Positions 62,729-64,000 of a stretch of DNA of 64,000 nucleotides are shown piece after piece. This DNA is from Siphonodentalium dalli (Eukaryota; Mollusca; Scaphopoda; Gadilida; Siphonodentaliidae), in NCBI GenBank assembly GCA_032622095.1, contig CP136061.1, positions 89,400,983-89,464,982 on the forward strand. Reading direction: 5' to 3'. The number at the start of each line of letters is the position of its first letter. The first letter of the stretch is position 1. The position numbers were made by a program, and so were the translations under genes. The notes under the pieces were generated by a model. It ran no database searches and was not told the origin of the DNA. It saw only the letters and a list, made by a program, of their open reading frames with translations.

Positions 62729-64000
62729 TTCGTAAATATAGATATAGAAGATGCACTTGCTTACCATATCAAGGTAAATATTGGGCGACTCGCATATATA
62801 AGAGAATGCATTGGTACAGGGTTATCGCAAAAGTTCAGGAAGCTCCAGTCATGGAAGGGTTAATAGGTATACAGTTACCCTAAATAATCGACTCCTTAAC
62901 CACAACAGAATTATGGGTAATTATTCAGGATTTAGTCGGAAATATGGCTTGTTGCCATTCATCGGAAAGCTCTCACTGAGAGCTTTCCGATGAATGGCAA
63001 CAAGCCATATTTCCGACTAAATCCTGAAAAATTACCCATAATTCTGCTGTGGTTAAGGAGTCGATTACTTAGGGTATTACTGTACAGACCTCAGCCAGTA
63101 ACTTGTCTTTGAGAGCATCGTATTTGTCCTCGAGAGCCTTTATCAGCACATCATCGCTGACTTCATCCTTATCATTGTCATCCTGTGCGTTACTGTCTCC
63201 AGTAGGACTTTCATCTTTATCACCTGTGGACACCTTTAAAAGAAAACAGTGCTATTCCTAAATACATGTTATATATTTTCCGGGGTATAAAATAATAGAT
63301 ATGAGTCGAATACACCTGTCCAGAAACATTTCTATCACCTAATATATATTTTATATCAACATTTTCTTATATAATGAGATAATAAAGTGGGACTTCTTTA
63401 GACTTTTTAGATAGAGTAATCCAGCATGGTACACTCCAAATGAACACGAGCCGGAACAGTCCCAAATTCATTGTATGTATATTATTCCAGAAAATTCACC
63501 CTCTGAGCAAATGTCACACACTATATCCAGACTTGATTGGACTGGAGAAAAGAACATCGAATGGCTACTTCGAATGAGAAACCAGGTAATTAAGCCACGG
63601 TTAACCGTTTCATTACTGAATACCCATTGACAAGTAGTTCCCAAAGGAAATGTTCAGATCATAAGTTCAACAAATAGCCAGAGGAATTTCCCACCAATGA
63701 ATAGGAACCTTTCTGCACTTCTATAATCTGTGCATCAGTCTGCTTCTATATCCTTAATATCCCAAGCTTTATGGAGAAAAGTTATACCATGTAGAGATCA
63801 TAGCTGGCTGTAGTTATATATCTTCCTATGCCATGCAGAGATCATAACTGGCCACAGTTACATAGCTTGTTAAGTATAACAAGAGACTTATATCAATCAG
63901 TACAGTACCTTTTTGGATGATGTTCCATACTTTTCCTCTTCTTCTGCATCTTGTATCTCATCGAGAATCTCGTCGTCAACAGATAGACCAGCCGCTTCCC
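21952..64000 (-). CDS. large coiled-coil protein gene, 17 exons in window, 5' end beyond right edge
   Basis: The spliced model on the minus strand, 5' to 3', uses exons 64000-63909, 63233-63090, 47575-47413, 46181-46000, 43789-43569, 42831-42692, 41273-41143, 40199-40007, 38478-38336, 33964-33778, 32601-32516, 32187-32002, 29880-29770, 27844-27704, 25486-25382, 24315-24094 and 22080-21952. Every internal border has AG/GT and every junction keeps frame, which is strong internal evidence. The product is about 857 residues so far, rich in E, K, Q, R and L with heptad-like spacing: a long coiled-coil, cytoskeletal-looking protein. No enzymatic motif, signal peptide or membrane segment is seen. 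I do not recognise the family; automated pipelines might call it trichohyalin-like on composition alone. The longest intron (47576-63089) holds the DIRS and long-TIR elements. Confidence 0.85.
22806..23115. mobile_element. hAT-type MITE fragment
   Basis: A collapsed first hairpin (22806-22885), then the spacer variant with 'atttctatagaaatttcttc', cut off after 'gccatgcagagtgaggg'. It matches 16853-17236 and belongs to the same subfamily. Intronic. Confidence 0.65.
23129..23382. mobile_element. hAT-type double-hairpin MITE, short form
   Basis: CAAGCCTTGAAATAG at 23129. Two adjacent hairpins are joined by 'tgaggtgtaa', and the variant right end 'aaactcagacttg' closes at 23382. The ends differ (left typical, right 'ttagttta' variant), so this copy looks recombinant. 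No duplication found. Confidence 0.75.
23684..23855. mobile_element. fused halves of two different MITEs
   Basis: The left 85 bp is one arm of the TA-flanked hairpin MITE ('taatgccctaaataatcgac' to 'atggtttgttgc'). It joins directly at about 23770 to the second half of a hAT-type MITE ('tagcccgctatgtggggtag' to 'ttcaaggcttg'). Each partner is cut near its palindrome centre. Confidence 0.75.
24094..24315 (-). CDS. coiled-coil gene, penultimate exon
   Basis: The acceptor 'gcgttttatag' is before 24315 and the strong donor GAT|GTGAGT after 24094; 74 codons in phase 0. It starts DEKQRQATRIQDRVLRARYE and has a SPRDQGFEDLMEETDG linker. Reading through the donor would give a 33-residue tail ending at 23992, a possible alternative C-terminus. 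Confidence 0.85.
24670..24830. mobile_element. piggyBac-type hairpin MITE, left-truncated
   Basis: A full central hairpin (24710-24784) and an intact right end with AAAGGG before TTAA at 24827-24830. The left terminus is missing or drifted. Intronic. Confidence 0.7.
25200..25366. mobile_element. hairpin MITE beside a splice donor
   Basis: Arms of about 60 bp ('ggattttggttgaatacccg' and 'ggtattcaaccaaaacc') enclose a loop of about 50 bp. On the minus strand it begins about 17 nt after the donor of the exon ending at 25382. Singleton family in this window; end motifs CCTAYGG, no duplication recognised. Confidence 0.65.
25382..25486 (-). CDS. coiled-coil gene exon
   Basis: The acceptor 'ttctgttttag' and donor GAG|GTGCGT bound 35 codons in phase 0, beginning LQRKLVARKGKLQNDAAALF. 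The Ala/Leu/Lys pattern is helical. Confidence 0.85.
25532..25757. mobile_element. piggyBac-type MITE truncated by a hAT MITE
   Basis: TTAA and CCCTTAAACGATGGGA at 25532, then two hairpin cores. The right arm stops at 'gctccagt', where the CAAGCC MITE begins at 25758. The expected end ('catgaaaggg' before TTAA) is absent beyond the second MITE, so the junction involved a deletion. Confidence 0.75.
25758..26204. mobile_element. hAT-type double-hairpin MITE, long form
   Basis: Runs from CAAGCCTGCAAATAG to 'ctatctgcaggcttg', with both hairpins and the spacer complete and little diverged from 9011-9450. No target duplication, consistent with a deletion at its left neighbour. Confidence 0.85.
26205..26640. 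repeat. interspersed repeat, copy 1, with local tandem repeats
   Basis: 'atattggttgggttgatgct' through 'aacatagagggcagcctttc' is about 85% similar by eye to 39095-39470. Inside, 'caagatttataagtaaacaa' is repeated three times (about 26468-26540). No end structure found. Intronic. Confidence 0.7.
26790..26901. repeat. 37-bp tandem repeat, three copies
   Basis: Three nearly identical units built on 'agtaacatggaacactccct' followed by 'ggggtgatcaaattatta'. Confidence 0.85.
27010..27264. mobile_element. hAT-type double-hairpin MITE, short form with perfect 8-bp duplication
   Basis: The 255-bp element from CAAGCCTTGAAATAG to CTATTTCAAGGCTTG is flanked by CAAACAGA at 27002-27009 and 27265-27272. 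Its two hairpins are joined by 'tgaggtgtaa'. It supports the hAT assignment independently of 18253-18489. Intronic. Confidence 0.9.
27704..27844 (-). CDS. coiled-coil gene exon
   Basis: The acceptor 'ttctcttctag' and donor ATG|GTAAAT bound 47 codons in phase 0: SPFQRKGSALEINISDDQKK, then a Gln-rich helix ending in RIEQQQLRQEEM. Confidence 0.85.
28240..28386. repeat. about 145-bp near-perfect palindrome
   Basis: Arms of about 65 bp ('acacaatgtgtttgtatcga' and complement) meet around 'gacgaggcgaccttgg'. It is probably a hairpin MITE of another family; the flanking bases do not show an obvious duplication. Confidence 0.75.
29429..29645. mobile_element. TA-flanked hairpin MITE, full length
   Basis: TA-CAGTAATGC...GGGCTTGACTG-TA with arms of about 100 bp meeting at 'gctctctctgagagc'. 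Intronic, in the coiled-coil gene. Confidence 0.85.
29770..29880 (-). CDS. coiled-coil gene exon
   Basis: The acceptor 'catcttctttcag' and donor TCG|GTATGT bound 37 codons in phase 0: LQEQLESRKLARKLKMDQEK, then a Ser-rich segment (SRESSNIRSNTS). Confidence 0.85.
30700..31340. repeat. diffuse interspersed repeat
   Basis: Subrepeats 'gctcccatctagaggtcacc' and 'atatgaggtttggcgatgat' recur three times. The tail is 'cacacggacggacagaatga'. It resembles the tracts at 14.6-16.0 kb. No coding. Confidence 0.6.
31377..31443. repeat. small hairpin MITE ('aaatgttcagataataag' family), copy 1
   Basis: A 67-bp fold-back with arms 'aaatgttcagataataagtt' and complement. Related copies lie at 47645-47710 and, half-decayed, at about 63648-63715. 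Confidence 0.75.
31704..31899. mobile_element. decayed piggyBac-type MITEs
   Basis: Two partial copies: left arm plus half hairpin (31704-31795), then 'ttcatgacaggagctgcgct' and a half hairpin ending in AAAGGG before TTAA at 31896-31899. Confidence 0.65.
32002..32187 (-). CDS. coiled-coil gene exon
   Basis: The acceptor 'ccaatgtcag' and donor AGG|GTAAGT bound 62 codons in phase 0: ALLDSKTKQRDLIQQRLEEL through QMDAEKQRHKAR. Strong heptad pattern. Confidence 0.9.
32516..32601 (-). CDS. coiled-coil gene exon
   Basis: The acceptor 'gaatgattccag' and donor CAG|GTGAGT; enters in phase 1 and leaves in phase 0. Encodes AKREAKEGEEIDIDAIKARL then EREWQANKQ. Confidence 0.85.
33778..33964 (-). CDS. coiled-coil gene exon
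   Basis: The acceptor 'ttttgtttttcag' and donor AAG|GTAACA; 187 nt, phase 0 to 1. Encodes ESGLDEIHKVQQLSVVEGWC then DNLSSVVFNINEGLDKHIEE and an acidic end. This is the most distinctive, least repetitive segment and the best query for finding homologues. Confidence 0.9.
34083..35054 (-). pseudogene. dead LINE ORF1 with PHD-like zinc finger
   Basis: Read from 35054: ATG, then after a frame change in an A10 run, a Cys/His pattern CYSC...CDFC...H...C...CSCKKC spaced like a PHD finger. It is followed by a coiled coil (EKLLEKVISNMDKITEMFEK) and a C-terminal piece YRIGQKSRNKNRSVLK typical of LINE ORF1 proteins. At least two frame changes break it. PHD-coiled coil-RRM-like ORF1 is known in CR1-type LINEs. 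No endonuclease or reverse transcriptase follows below 34083. It lies in an intron of the coiled-coil gene, in the same orientation. Confidence 0.65.
35208..35925 (+). pseudogene. unidentified small gene, probable frameshift at an A8 run
   Basis: Frame 1 (35208-35774; a better start may be the ATG at 35424) encodes LLRDQITKLKVVIDVKNVEL and FQRVALSVAVKDIVEEFGKY. A second frame, offset by one base, continues from about 35730 with VFLPEKVDGGNSKCRLFNDI and ends at 35925, with AATAAA beginning at 35923, overlapping the stop. Both look protein-like, and the change falls at AAAAAAAA (35723-35730). That implies a one-base indel, a sequencing error or slippage. The GC-rich 'gcgcgcgcgcatgc' upstream may be promoter-like. 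It is nested in an intron, antisense to the coiled-coil gene. Family not recognised. Confidence 0.5.
36868..36966. repeat. short palindromic MITE
   Basis: Arms 'cagtcaaatttaggg' and 'gctaaaattgactg' continue to a centre near 'gaacagtgttc'. About 98 bp, AT-rich. Intronic. Confidence 0.7.
37218..38283. mobile_element. piggyBac-type MITE split by a hAT element
   Basis: TTAA at 37218-37221 and 38280-38283. Left half 37218-37342, right half 38165-38283, ending 'gctccagtcatgaaaggg'. The halves rejoin into a normal two-core MITE once the insert and one ACTGGCTT are removed. Confidence 0.85.
37343..38164. mobile_element. hAT element with perfect 8-bp duplication, inside a MITE
   Basis: Ends CAGACCTGTTGACC and GTTAACAGGTCTG; ACTGGCTT at 37335-37342 and 38165-38172. 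Subterminal 'ccgggaga' motifs repeat several times at both ends, as in many hAT elements. 822 bp, no transposase frame. Confidence 0.9.
38336..38478 (-). CDS. coiled-coil gene exon
   Basis: The acceptor 'tttttattcag' and donor CTG|GTGATT; phase 1 to 0. Encodes VELRRLKYRRPEIDDDDIYD then DVSITLMADLQQKQNDEVTT, an acidic hinge before a new helix. Confidence 0.85.
38640..38962. mobile_element. large hairpin MITE
   Basis: Arms of about 80 bp ('gaaactaatggttatatatt' and complement, including 'gatcctagaagtcgtttt') enclose a loop of about 110 bp. Weaker pairing ('gtatctcc') extends outward. The motif 'ggtacgaaata' also occurs in the long-TIR element at 53.5 and 58.6 kb. Intronic. Confidence 0.75.
39095..39470. 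repeat. interspersed repeat, copy 2
   Basis: Homologous over most of its length to 26205-26640 ('atatcggttgggttaatgct', 'aacatagagggcagcctttc'). Direct orientation, no recognisable ends. Confidence 0.7.
39730..39890. mobile_element. hAT-type MITE, left fragment
   Basis: CAAGCCTTGAAATAG at 39730, a partly deleted first hairpin, then the spacer ('ctcatcttctcggaattaca') fading out near 39890. Confidence 0.6.
40007..40199 (-). CDS. coiled-coil gene exon with triplicated 3' splice site
   Basis: The shortest form uses the acceptor 'gtattattacag' before 40199, phase 0 to 1, with donor AAG|GTTAGC. It encodes ELANNLMELENHVAEWKKRS and ends in LLTKAFIYKME. Upstream, a 24-bp unit is repeated so that equivalent acceptors also precede 40223 ('attattacag') and 40247 ('atccttgcag'). 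All three are in frame; the longer forms would add one or two copies of ELKGVLLQ. Confidence 0.85.
40199..40246. repeat. 24-bp tandem repeat carrying a splice acceptor
   Basis: Two extra units (minus strand GAACTAAAGGGTGTATTATTACAG-like, described here in pieces: 'gaactaaagg' + 'gtgtattattacag'). Each unit supplies an AG and ends at the same GAACT as the true exon. It is stop-free in the exon's frame. Confidence 0.85.
41143..41273 (-). CDS. coiled-coil gene exon
   Basis: The acceptor 'tcccgttttag' and donor GAG|GTTAGC; phase 1 to 0. Encodes VNFEVILRQQDKNHLAERGM then LLKLLDSCSHEKKMVEKAKA. The two internal Cys/His residues show no metal-site pattern. Confidence 0.9.
41410..41626. mobile_element. 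TA-flanked hairpin MITE, full length
   Basis: TA-CAGTAATGCCC to GAGCATTACTG-TA. The arms are almost perfect around 'gctctccgggagagc'. Intronic, 136 bp upstream of the exon beginning at 41273. Confidence 0.85.
42195..42666. mobile_element. about 470-bp TIR element (CTTAAAGATGGATTATCTC)
   Basis: Left 'cttaaagatggattatctct' pairs with right 'agagataatccacctttaag'. An interior segment 'gataga..cctccagcgtgg' recurs, diverged, at about 63400-63470, so a second decayed copy lies there. Intronic, ending 26 bp from an exon's donor. Confidence 0.7.
42692..42831 (-). CDS. coiled-coil gene exon
   Basis: The acceptor 'actattttccag' and donor AAG|GTATTG; phase 2 to 1. Encodes LIKERERQRALAKQRLEARR then a flexible acidic/Pro segment (DSGVPLEEELTDPTTLQPMK). 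Confidence 0.9.
43569..43789 (-). CDS. coiled-coil gene exon
   Basis: The acceptor 'catttttcgcag' and donor TAG|GTATGT; phase 0 to 2. Encodes NIFDDIKQSLEDEKNALLNS and ends QREEKFDSAAMLLSAAQNQE. The motif 'LA-K/L-R..LQREEKFDSAAMLL' resembles 'KLKERQLRLQGRNEEADSLL' in the exon at 47413, suggesting an internal repeat module. Confidence 0.9.
44626..46020. repeat. 39-bp minisatellite made of an exon end plus its 5' splice site
   Basis: About 36 head-to-tail units. Read on the minus strand, a unit is the last 24 nt of the neighbouring exon (encoding KYGTSSKK) plus about 15 nt of intron beginning GTACTGTACTG. 39 = 13 codons, and long frames stay open across the array. The proximal part (45546-46000) has about 11 units keeping GT at the donor. 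The distal part (44626 to about 45540) has AT instead (CAAAAAG|ATACTG). Units near 44914 and 45109 share a private 'agcagtcc' variant 195 bp apart. Confidence 0.95.
46000..46181 (-). CDS. coiled-coil gene exon adjoining the minisatellite
   Basis: The acceptor 'acttctttgcag' and donor AAG|GTACTG; phase 1 to 0. Encodes ELSRRLNESKEEHNRRLKEK, then AGLSVDNEILNEIQDAEEEE and KYGTSSKK. If the first donor is skipped, the exon's frame meets TAA 12 bp into the intron (VLYC-stop). A diverged copy of its 3' part lies at 63909-64000. Confidence 0.9.
46208..46670. mobile_element. TIR element (TTAAAGGTACTCAATCC), copy 1
   Basis: Ends 'taaaggtactcaatccaatc' and 'gatcggattgagtaccttta'. An inverted, more diverged copy is at 52430-52858. 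About 460 bp, no frame. Starts 27 bp upstream of the acceptor for the exon at 46181. Confidence 0.75.
47013..47236. mobile_element. TA-flanked hairpin MITE
   Basis: TAGTAATGCCC to GGGTATTACTG, with one short internal duplication in the right arm ('acccataatg' twice). Intronic. Confidence 0.8.
47413..47575 (-). CDS. coiled-coil gene exon
   Basis: The acceptor 'gtgtttttctag' and donor AAG|GTTTGG; phase 0 to 1. Encodes ALMKQLGEKEWQDLSEKERQ, then RKIIQLKLKERQLRLQGRNE and EADSLLRDLIKNDE. Confidence 0.9.
47645..47710. repeat. small hairpin MITE ('aaatgttcagataataag' family), copy 2
   Basis: Same fold-back as 31377-31443. It lies between the acceptor of the exon at 47575 and the DIRS cluster. Confidence 0.75.
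47751..48112. mobile_element. DIRS-related fold-back beside the DIRS element
   Basis: Arms of about 75 bp (47751-47825 and 48035-48112; 'cttaccttgggaaggtgaag' and complement). The loop holds an inverted copy of the DIRS 5' subterminal region (47817-47866 matches 52226-52274) and of the terminal repeat ('agactgtctaacgaaat' at 47994-48012). It could be the internal complementary region of a rearranged DIRS, or a non-autonomous relative inserted beside it. Confidence 0.65.
48201..49298 (-). CDS. DIRS tyrosine recombinase
   Basis: 365 codons, intact. Tyrosine recombinases of DIRS elements integrate the circular cDNA. Box I arginine is near residue 202 (ALLNAARVQTL). Box II reads AGSVRSAAAS, with R314 conserved but Gly at the usual His position (HxxR). 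The conserved Trp is in TAGWTN (337) and the nucleophile Tyr347 in FSKFYKK. The N-terminal part overlaps the end of the upstream pol frame, as usual in DIRS. Confidence 0.85.
   Translation of the reverse strand: MVFQNNVHRNEHSTIPSCSGRSTDTGTKSEYTPSLPEADIDGLQSIMQTYRRSGISQNASDIIMSSWRISTKKQYKTYIYRWFAYSDQQHFDRISPSIGEVLDFLTMLFQSGLGYHSLNTARSALSALGIQLDQHQAGSHPTVIRFLKGAFNLRPPSTPTATTWDVNLLLQHLQKKSPVRGLTLKDLTLKLCVLIALLNAARVQTLNLLTTRGMRRTPSKYIFMFDGLLKQSRPGYQPGHIELRSYPPDRRLCVYTVLKEYLSRTRDIREGEGSLIISFIKPHKKVTRATISRWIKIVLAASGIDNTYTAGSVRSAAASKAYNNSVPITEIMKTAGWTNVTTFSKFYKKSLNTGHGGPNFDKAVL
49004..49600 (-). pseudogene. C-terminal part of DIRS pol, out of frame
   Basis: This frame contains FNDVCSLFGSPDIDLFASRI and AWKLDPEAQHIDAFTINW, the segment that follows RNase H in DIRS polyproteins. 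It is offset from the RT/RNase H frame, which stops at 49557, so a small indel separates them. It overlaps the recombinase start. Confidence 0.75.
49557..51548 (-). CDS. DIRS reverse transcriptase-RNase H (with the end of gag)
   Basis: 663 codons. Residues 1-120 look like gag C-terminus; 127-160 are an RGG-rich basic stretch; about 172-180 is a poly-Gly run from a C24 tract. RT spans about 225-440, with TVDIRHAYY (catalytic Asp about 327) and FIDD (about 391-394). RNase H spans about 552-640, with YTDSS, NYLEIL and LTDNT supplying the acidic residues. The frame stops right after HIPGVS where the pol normally continues. Its apparent start is not the true one, because gag is frameshifted into it. 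Confidence 0.9.
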   Translation of the reverse strand: MGLTVIICKDKRQKNEKYRVHYYKSWTAGVVLVKAAHQAADLEKEHPSVEGITPLIECANDVLALLGHGNYLINMTRRDLLKPELHTDYVHLCNHSLPYTTMLFGDDVSKTAKDIEDISRIGHKVVHGGRGRGFHGNRGRGTRGGRSSRPFRGGRSRAPYPYMYTESKKTRRGGGGGGGAAKEVIPSAPEVCEIFQAGSLQHCIGQWRLLTRDPCILDAIQHCHIEFGETGPPVGMHVTNHFNDSDREQIRTSIQKLKSLGVIEQVTDVTGQFISPIFARPKPDNDVRLILNLKQFNTSVQYHHFKMDTFESVLNLIQPDMFMTTVDIRHAYYSVPLATEHQKYFRFKFGLNTYEFKCIPNGYAAAPRLFTKILKPVFSSLRQKGYLNTTFIDDTLCMALSRMACLENVQATVQLLTRLGFIIHPDKSKLNPTQEILYLGFIINTVEMRVRLPTEKKQKVKNECAILLDKMQAQIRTISRVIGLIISTLSAVQYGKLHYRCLERQKIHALQVNKGQFDAIMPVTPHMKGDLKWWIDNIDTQYRQIQRGSPTITIYTDSSHLGWGAVKLGQNIGGRWSTSESGLHINYLEILAIKFALQAWLNEVKNQHVLILTDNTTAVAYIKNMGGVKSIPCNKLSIDIWEMCISHNNWLSCSHIPGVSSKV
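51011..51034. repeat. homopolymer C24
   Basis: 24 consecutive C, coding Gly on the minus strand inside the DIRS pol frame. Its length is uncertain in any assembly and could hide or create a frameshift. Confidence 0.9.
51452..52102 (-). pseudogene. DIRS gag-like ORF with in-frame stop
   Basis: ATG at 52102 opens MSQHSTANVVGESSELTKKT. A TAA at 51905-51907 interrupts it, and the same frame continues with acidic Tyr-rich sequence (EYEYEYYDPNEVWEEE) and a helical region to 51452. The continuation of the helical region lies in the pol frame, so one indel joins them. No zinc knuckle. Confidence 0.75.
52430..52858. mobile_element. TIR element (TTAAAGGTACTCAATCC), copy 2, inverted
   Basis: Reverse-complement relative of 46208-46670: 'caaatcggattgagtagctt' at the right end and 'gttaaagatgcataatccga' (degenerate) at the left. 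Inner words such as 'gagtgatcagatatcgattt' are shared. Confidence 0.7.
52931..53177. mobile_element. piggyBac-type hairpin MITE, two-core subtype
   Basis: TTAA at 52931-52934 and 53174-53177, ends CACTTTCGTGATGGGA / GTCATGAAAGGG, with two hairpin cores, the second partly decayed. Confidence 0.8.
53351..53427. mobile_element. left half of a TA-flanked hairpin MITE
   Basis: TACAATAATGCCC to 'ggatttagtaggaaata'; the other half is at 58752-58897. The two are separated by the long-TIR insertion. Confidence 0.85.
53428..58751. mobile_element. 5.3-kb long-inverted-repeat element
   Basis: The arms, 53446-53666 and 58531-58751, are inverted copies of about 220 bp, very similar, with 'ttacacactgaactacatgg', 'ggtacgaaatagcttaag' and 'gtccccacttgcttatatac'. 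Two further terminus-like copies face each other at 53738-53770 and 53789-53829, so the left side is itself a small fold-back, or an insertion next to the 4.96-kb remainder. It interrupts a TA-flanked MITE. The interior (53830-58500) has no frame over about 125 codons and no recognised transposase. Superfamily unknown. Confidence 0.8.
55229..56217. mobile_element. hAT-like element nested in the long-TIR element
   Basis: Left 'agaggtgccacgacta' and right 'taatcgtggcacccct' are inverted, each followed inward by 'gataatcga'-type motifs. The ends resemble hAT (gGGGTGCCACGATTA). No exact 8-bp duplication is seen. About 990 bp, no transposase. Confidence 0.6.
58752..58897. mobile_element. right half of the split TA-flanked hairpin MITE
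   Basis: Resumes at 'atggccattcatcggaaagc', includes the palindrome centre and the full right arm to GGGCATTACTGTA. Seven bases of the MITE ('cttgttg') are missing at the junction. Confidence 0.85.
59301..60269. mobile_element. TIR element bounded by CAGGCCTCAGCTTGC
   Basis: The left end 'caggcctcagcttgcaggt' at 59301 and the right end 'ctggtaagctgaggcctg' near 60269 form an inverted repeat. 'ttataat' flanks both sides (59294-59300 and about 60271-60277), perhaps as a target duplication of 7-8 bp. Subterminal 'gggagaagtgagag' and 'cgacttcacttctccct' also pair. About 970 bp, no transposase; hAT-like by inference. Confidence 0.65.
60449..60715 (+). CDS. possible coding fragment, 88 codons, unidentified
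   Basis: An open frame with plausible protein composition (TERDFELLMSVDESVLKPLS). No family recognised, no splice context established, and it lies within repeat-rich DNA. Could be chance. Confidence 0.15.
   Translation: MTKYSYFKRNVAARIYQLHVPGTERDFELLMSVDESVLKPLSDVSIGRILKSLVLLTAFSCISEETIFDCMNTVTTIFDQSSIFLDKL
62748..62863. mobile_element. piggyBac-type MITE, right half only
   Basis: Half hairpin ('gcatatataagagaatgcat') and right end 'gctccagtcatggaaggg' before TTAA at 62860-62863; the left half is absent. Confidence 0.7.
62870..63084. mobile_element. TA-flanked hairpin MITE touching a splice donor
   Basis: TA-CAGTTACCC to GGGTATTACTG-TA (63083-63084), with nearly perfect arms around 'gctctcactgagagc'. 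Its right TA supplies position +6 of the donor for the exon ending at 63090 (GAG|GTCTGT). Confidence 0.85.
63090..63233 (-). CDS. coiled-coil gene exon
   Basis: The acceptor 'gttttcttttaaag' and donor GAG|GTCTGT; exactly 48 codons in phase 0. An acidic linker (VSTGDKDESPTGDSNAQDDN) precedes the helix VLIKALEDKYDALKDKLLAE. It joins in frame to ALMKQLGEKEW in the exon 15.5 kb away. Confidence 0.85.
63648..63715. repeat. decayed hairpin MITE ('aaatgttcagataataag' family), copy 3
   Basis: 'ggaaatgttcagatcataag' is followed by 'ttcaacaaatagccagagga'; only the left arm is well kept. 63300-63500 also holds the diverged copy of the 42195-42666 element. Otherwise 63234-63908 has no gene. Confidence 0.5.
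63909..64000 (-). CDS. coiled-coil gene exon, partial; diverged duplicate of the exon at 46000
   Basis: Runs off the right edge. Encodes EAAGLSVDDEILDEIQDAEE then EEKYGTSSKK, donor AAG|GTACTG. It differs from the 46000-46181 exon at only a few positions, and the first 11 intron bases are the same (GTACTGTACTG). Here the 39-bp unit is present once only and the intron continues with 'attgatataagtctc'. It enters the model as the 5'-most exon and splices in phase 0. Confidence 0.85.

Larger units (their letters stand above)
59035..62747. repeat. diffuse repeat opening 'gcagggttacccggcgttgc', with about 270-bp subrepeats, ending in (CAGA)n
   Basis: The opening motif is a widespread invertebrate repeat signature. 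From about 61050, at least five subrepeats of about 270 bp repeat 'tttggtggaaatcggcg', 'cccctgactcgaatg' and 'catatcatggggatgatt'. The tail is 'gaacacagacagacagacag' near 62697-62728, with a second one near 61340. 60449-60715 is an 88-codon open frame I cannot identify. The segment 59280-60270 is bounded by 'caggcctcagcttgc' and 'gctgaggcctgg' and may be another TIR element of about 970 bp. Confidence 0.6.

Noticed and set aside
47600-63720. Large segmental duplication linking 47.6 kb and 63.6 kb
   Set aside because: The similarity upstream of both regions is only the small hairpin MITE, which also occurs at 31.4 kb; only the exon end itself is duplicated.
1-64000. tRNA or tRNA-derived SINE genes
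   Set aside because: I found no convincing A-box/B-box pair with a cloverleaf on either strand by eye.
1-64000. CRISPR arrays or prokaryotic operons
   Set aside because: The tandem repeats have no unique spacers, and spliced genes show this is nuclear eukaryotic DNA.

Overview
This is eukaryotic genomic DNA: AT-rich, intron-bearing and densely repetitive. I read it as a marine invertebrate, most likely a mollusc, judging from the abundant ACATGTA-type words, the crowd of hairpin MITEs, the DIRS retroelement and diffuse repeats of the 'ggggcataactc...catccggacaac' kind. The species cannot be fixed from the sequence alone. There is no bacterial gene organisation, CRISPR array, rRNA or tRNA that I can support.

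Two host genes can be supported. At 532-1092 (+) there is a single-exon gene for a 186-residue protein resembling the sperm microtubule inner protein SPMIP1 (ATP6V1FNB); the family name is tentative. The main gene is on the minus strand and runs from beyond the right edge (64000) to a stop codon at 21952. I assembled 17 exons by hand. All have AG/GT borders and all splice phases agree. They give about 857 residues of a highly charged, mostly coiled-coil protein I do not recognise. Its introns carry most of the mobile DNA. An unidentified small plus-strand gene or pseudogene (35208-35925) lies inside one intron.

The most unusual signal is that three short tandem arrays sit exactly on exon borders of this one gene. 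(1) At 44626-46020 a 39-bp unit, about 36 copies, consists of the last 24 nt of an exon plus its 5' splice site. A second, unexpanded copy of the exon lies at 63909-64000. (2) At 40199-40246 a 24-bp unit duplicates an intron/exon acceptor, giving up to three in-frame alternative acceptors. (3) At about 21812-21984 a 28-bp minisatellite supplies the last codons and the stop. The first two units are multiples of three, so they could add 13- or 8-residue repeats through splice-site choice.

Mobile DNA by region. 1-20 kb: a hAT element with perfect TSDs (1151-2828), TTAA-flanked piggyBac-type hairpin MITEs, a TA-flanked hairpin MITE family, an 8-bp-TSD hAT-type double-hairpin MITE family, a 5-bp-TSD element (7256-7789), and a duplicated 1.1-kb diffuse repeat (11.6-13.7 kb). 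20-44 kb: the same families nested in introns, a dead LINE ORF1 with a PHD finger (34083-35054), and a hAT element inside a piggyBac MITE (37343-38164). 44-53 kb: the splice-site minisatellite and a decayed 4.2-kb DIRS element (48115-52306) with inverted terminal repeats, RT/RNase H and tyrosine recombinase. 53-59 kb: a 5.3-kb long-inverted-repeat element that splits a hairpin MITE. 59-62.7 kb: a diffuse repeat ending in a CAGA microsatellite. 62.7-64 kb: MITEs and the two 5'-most exons in the window.
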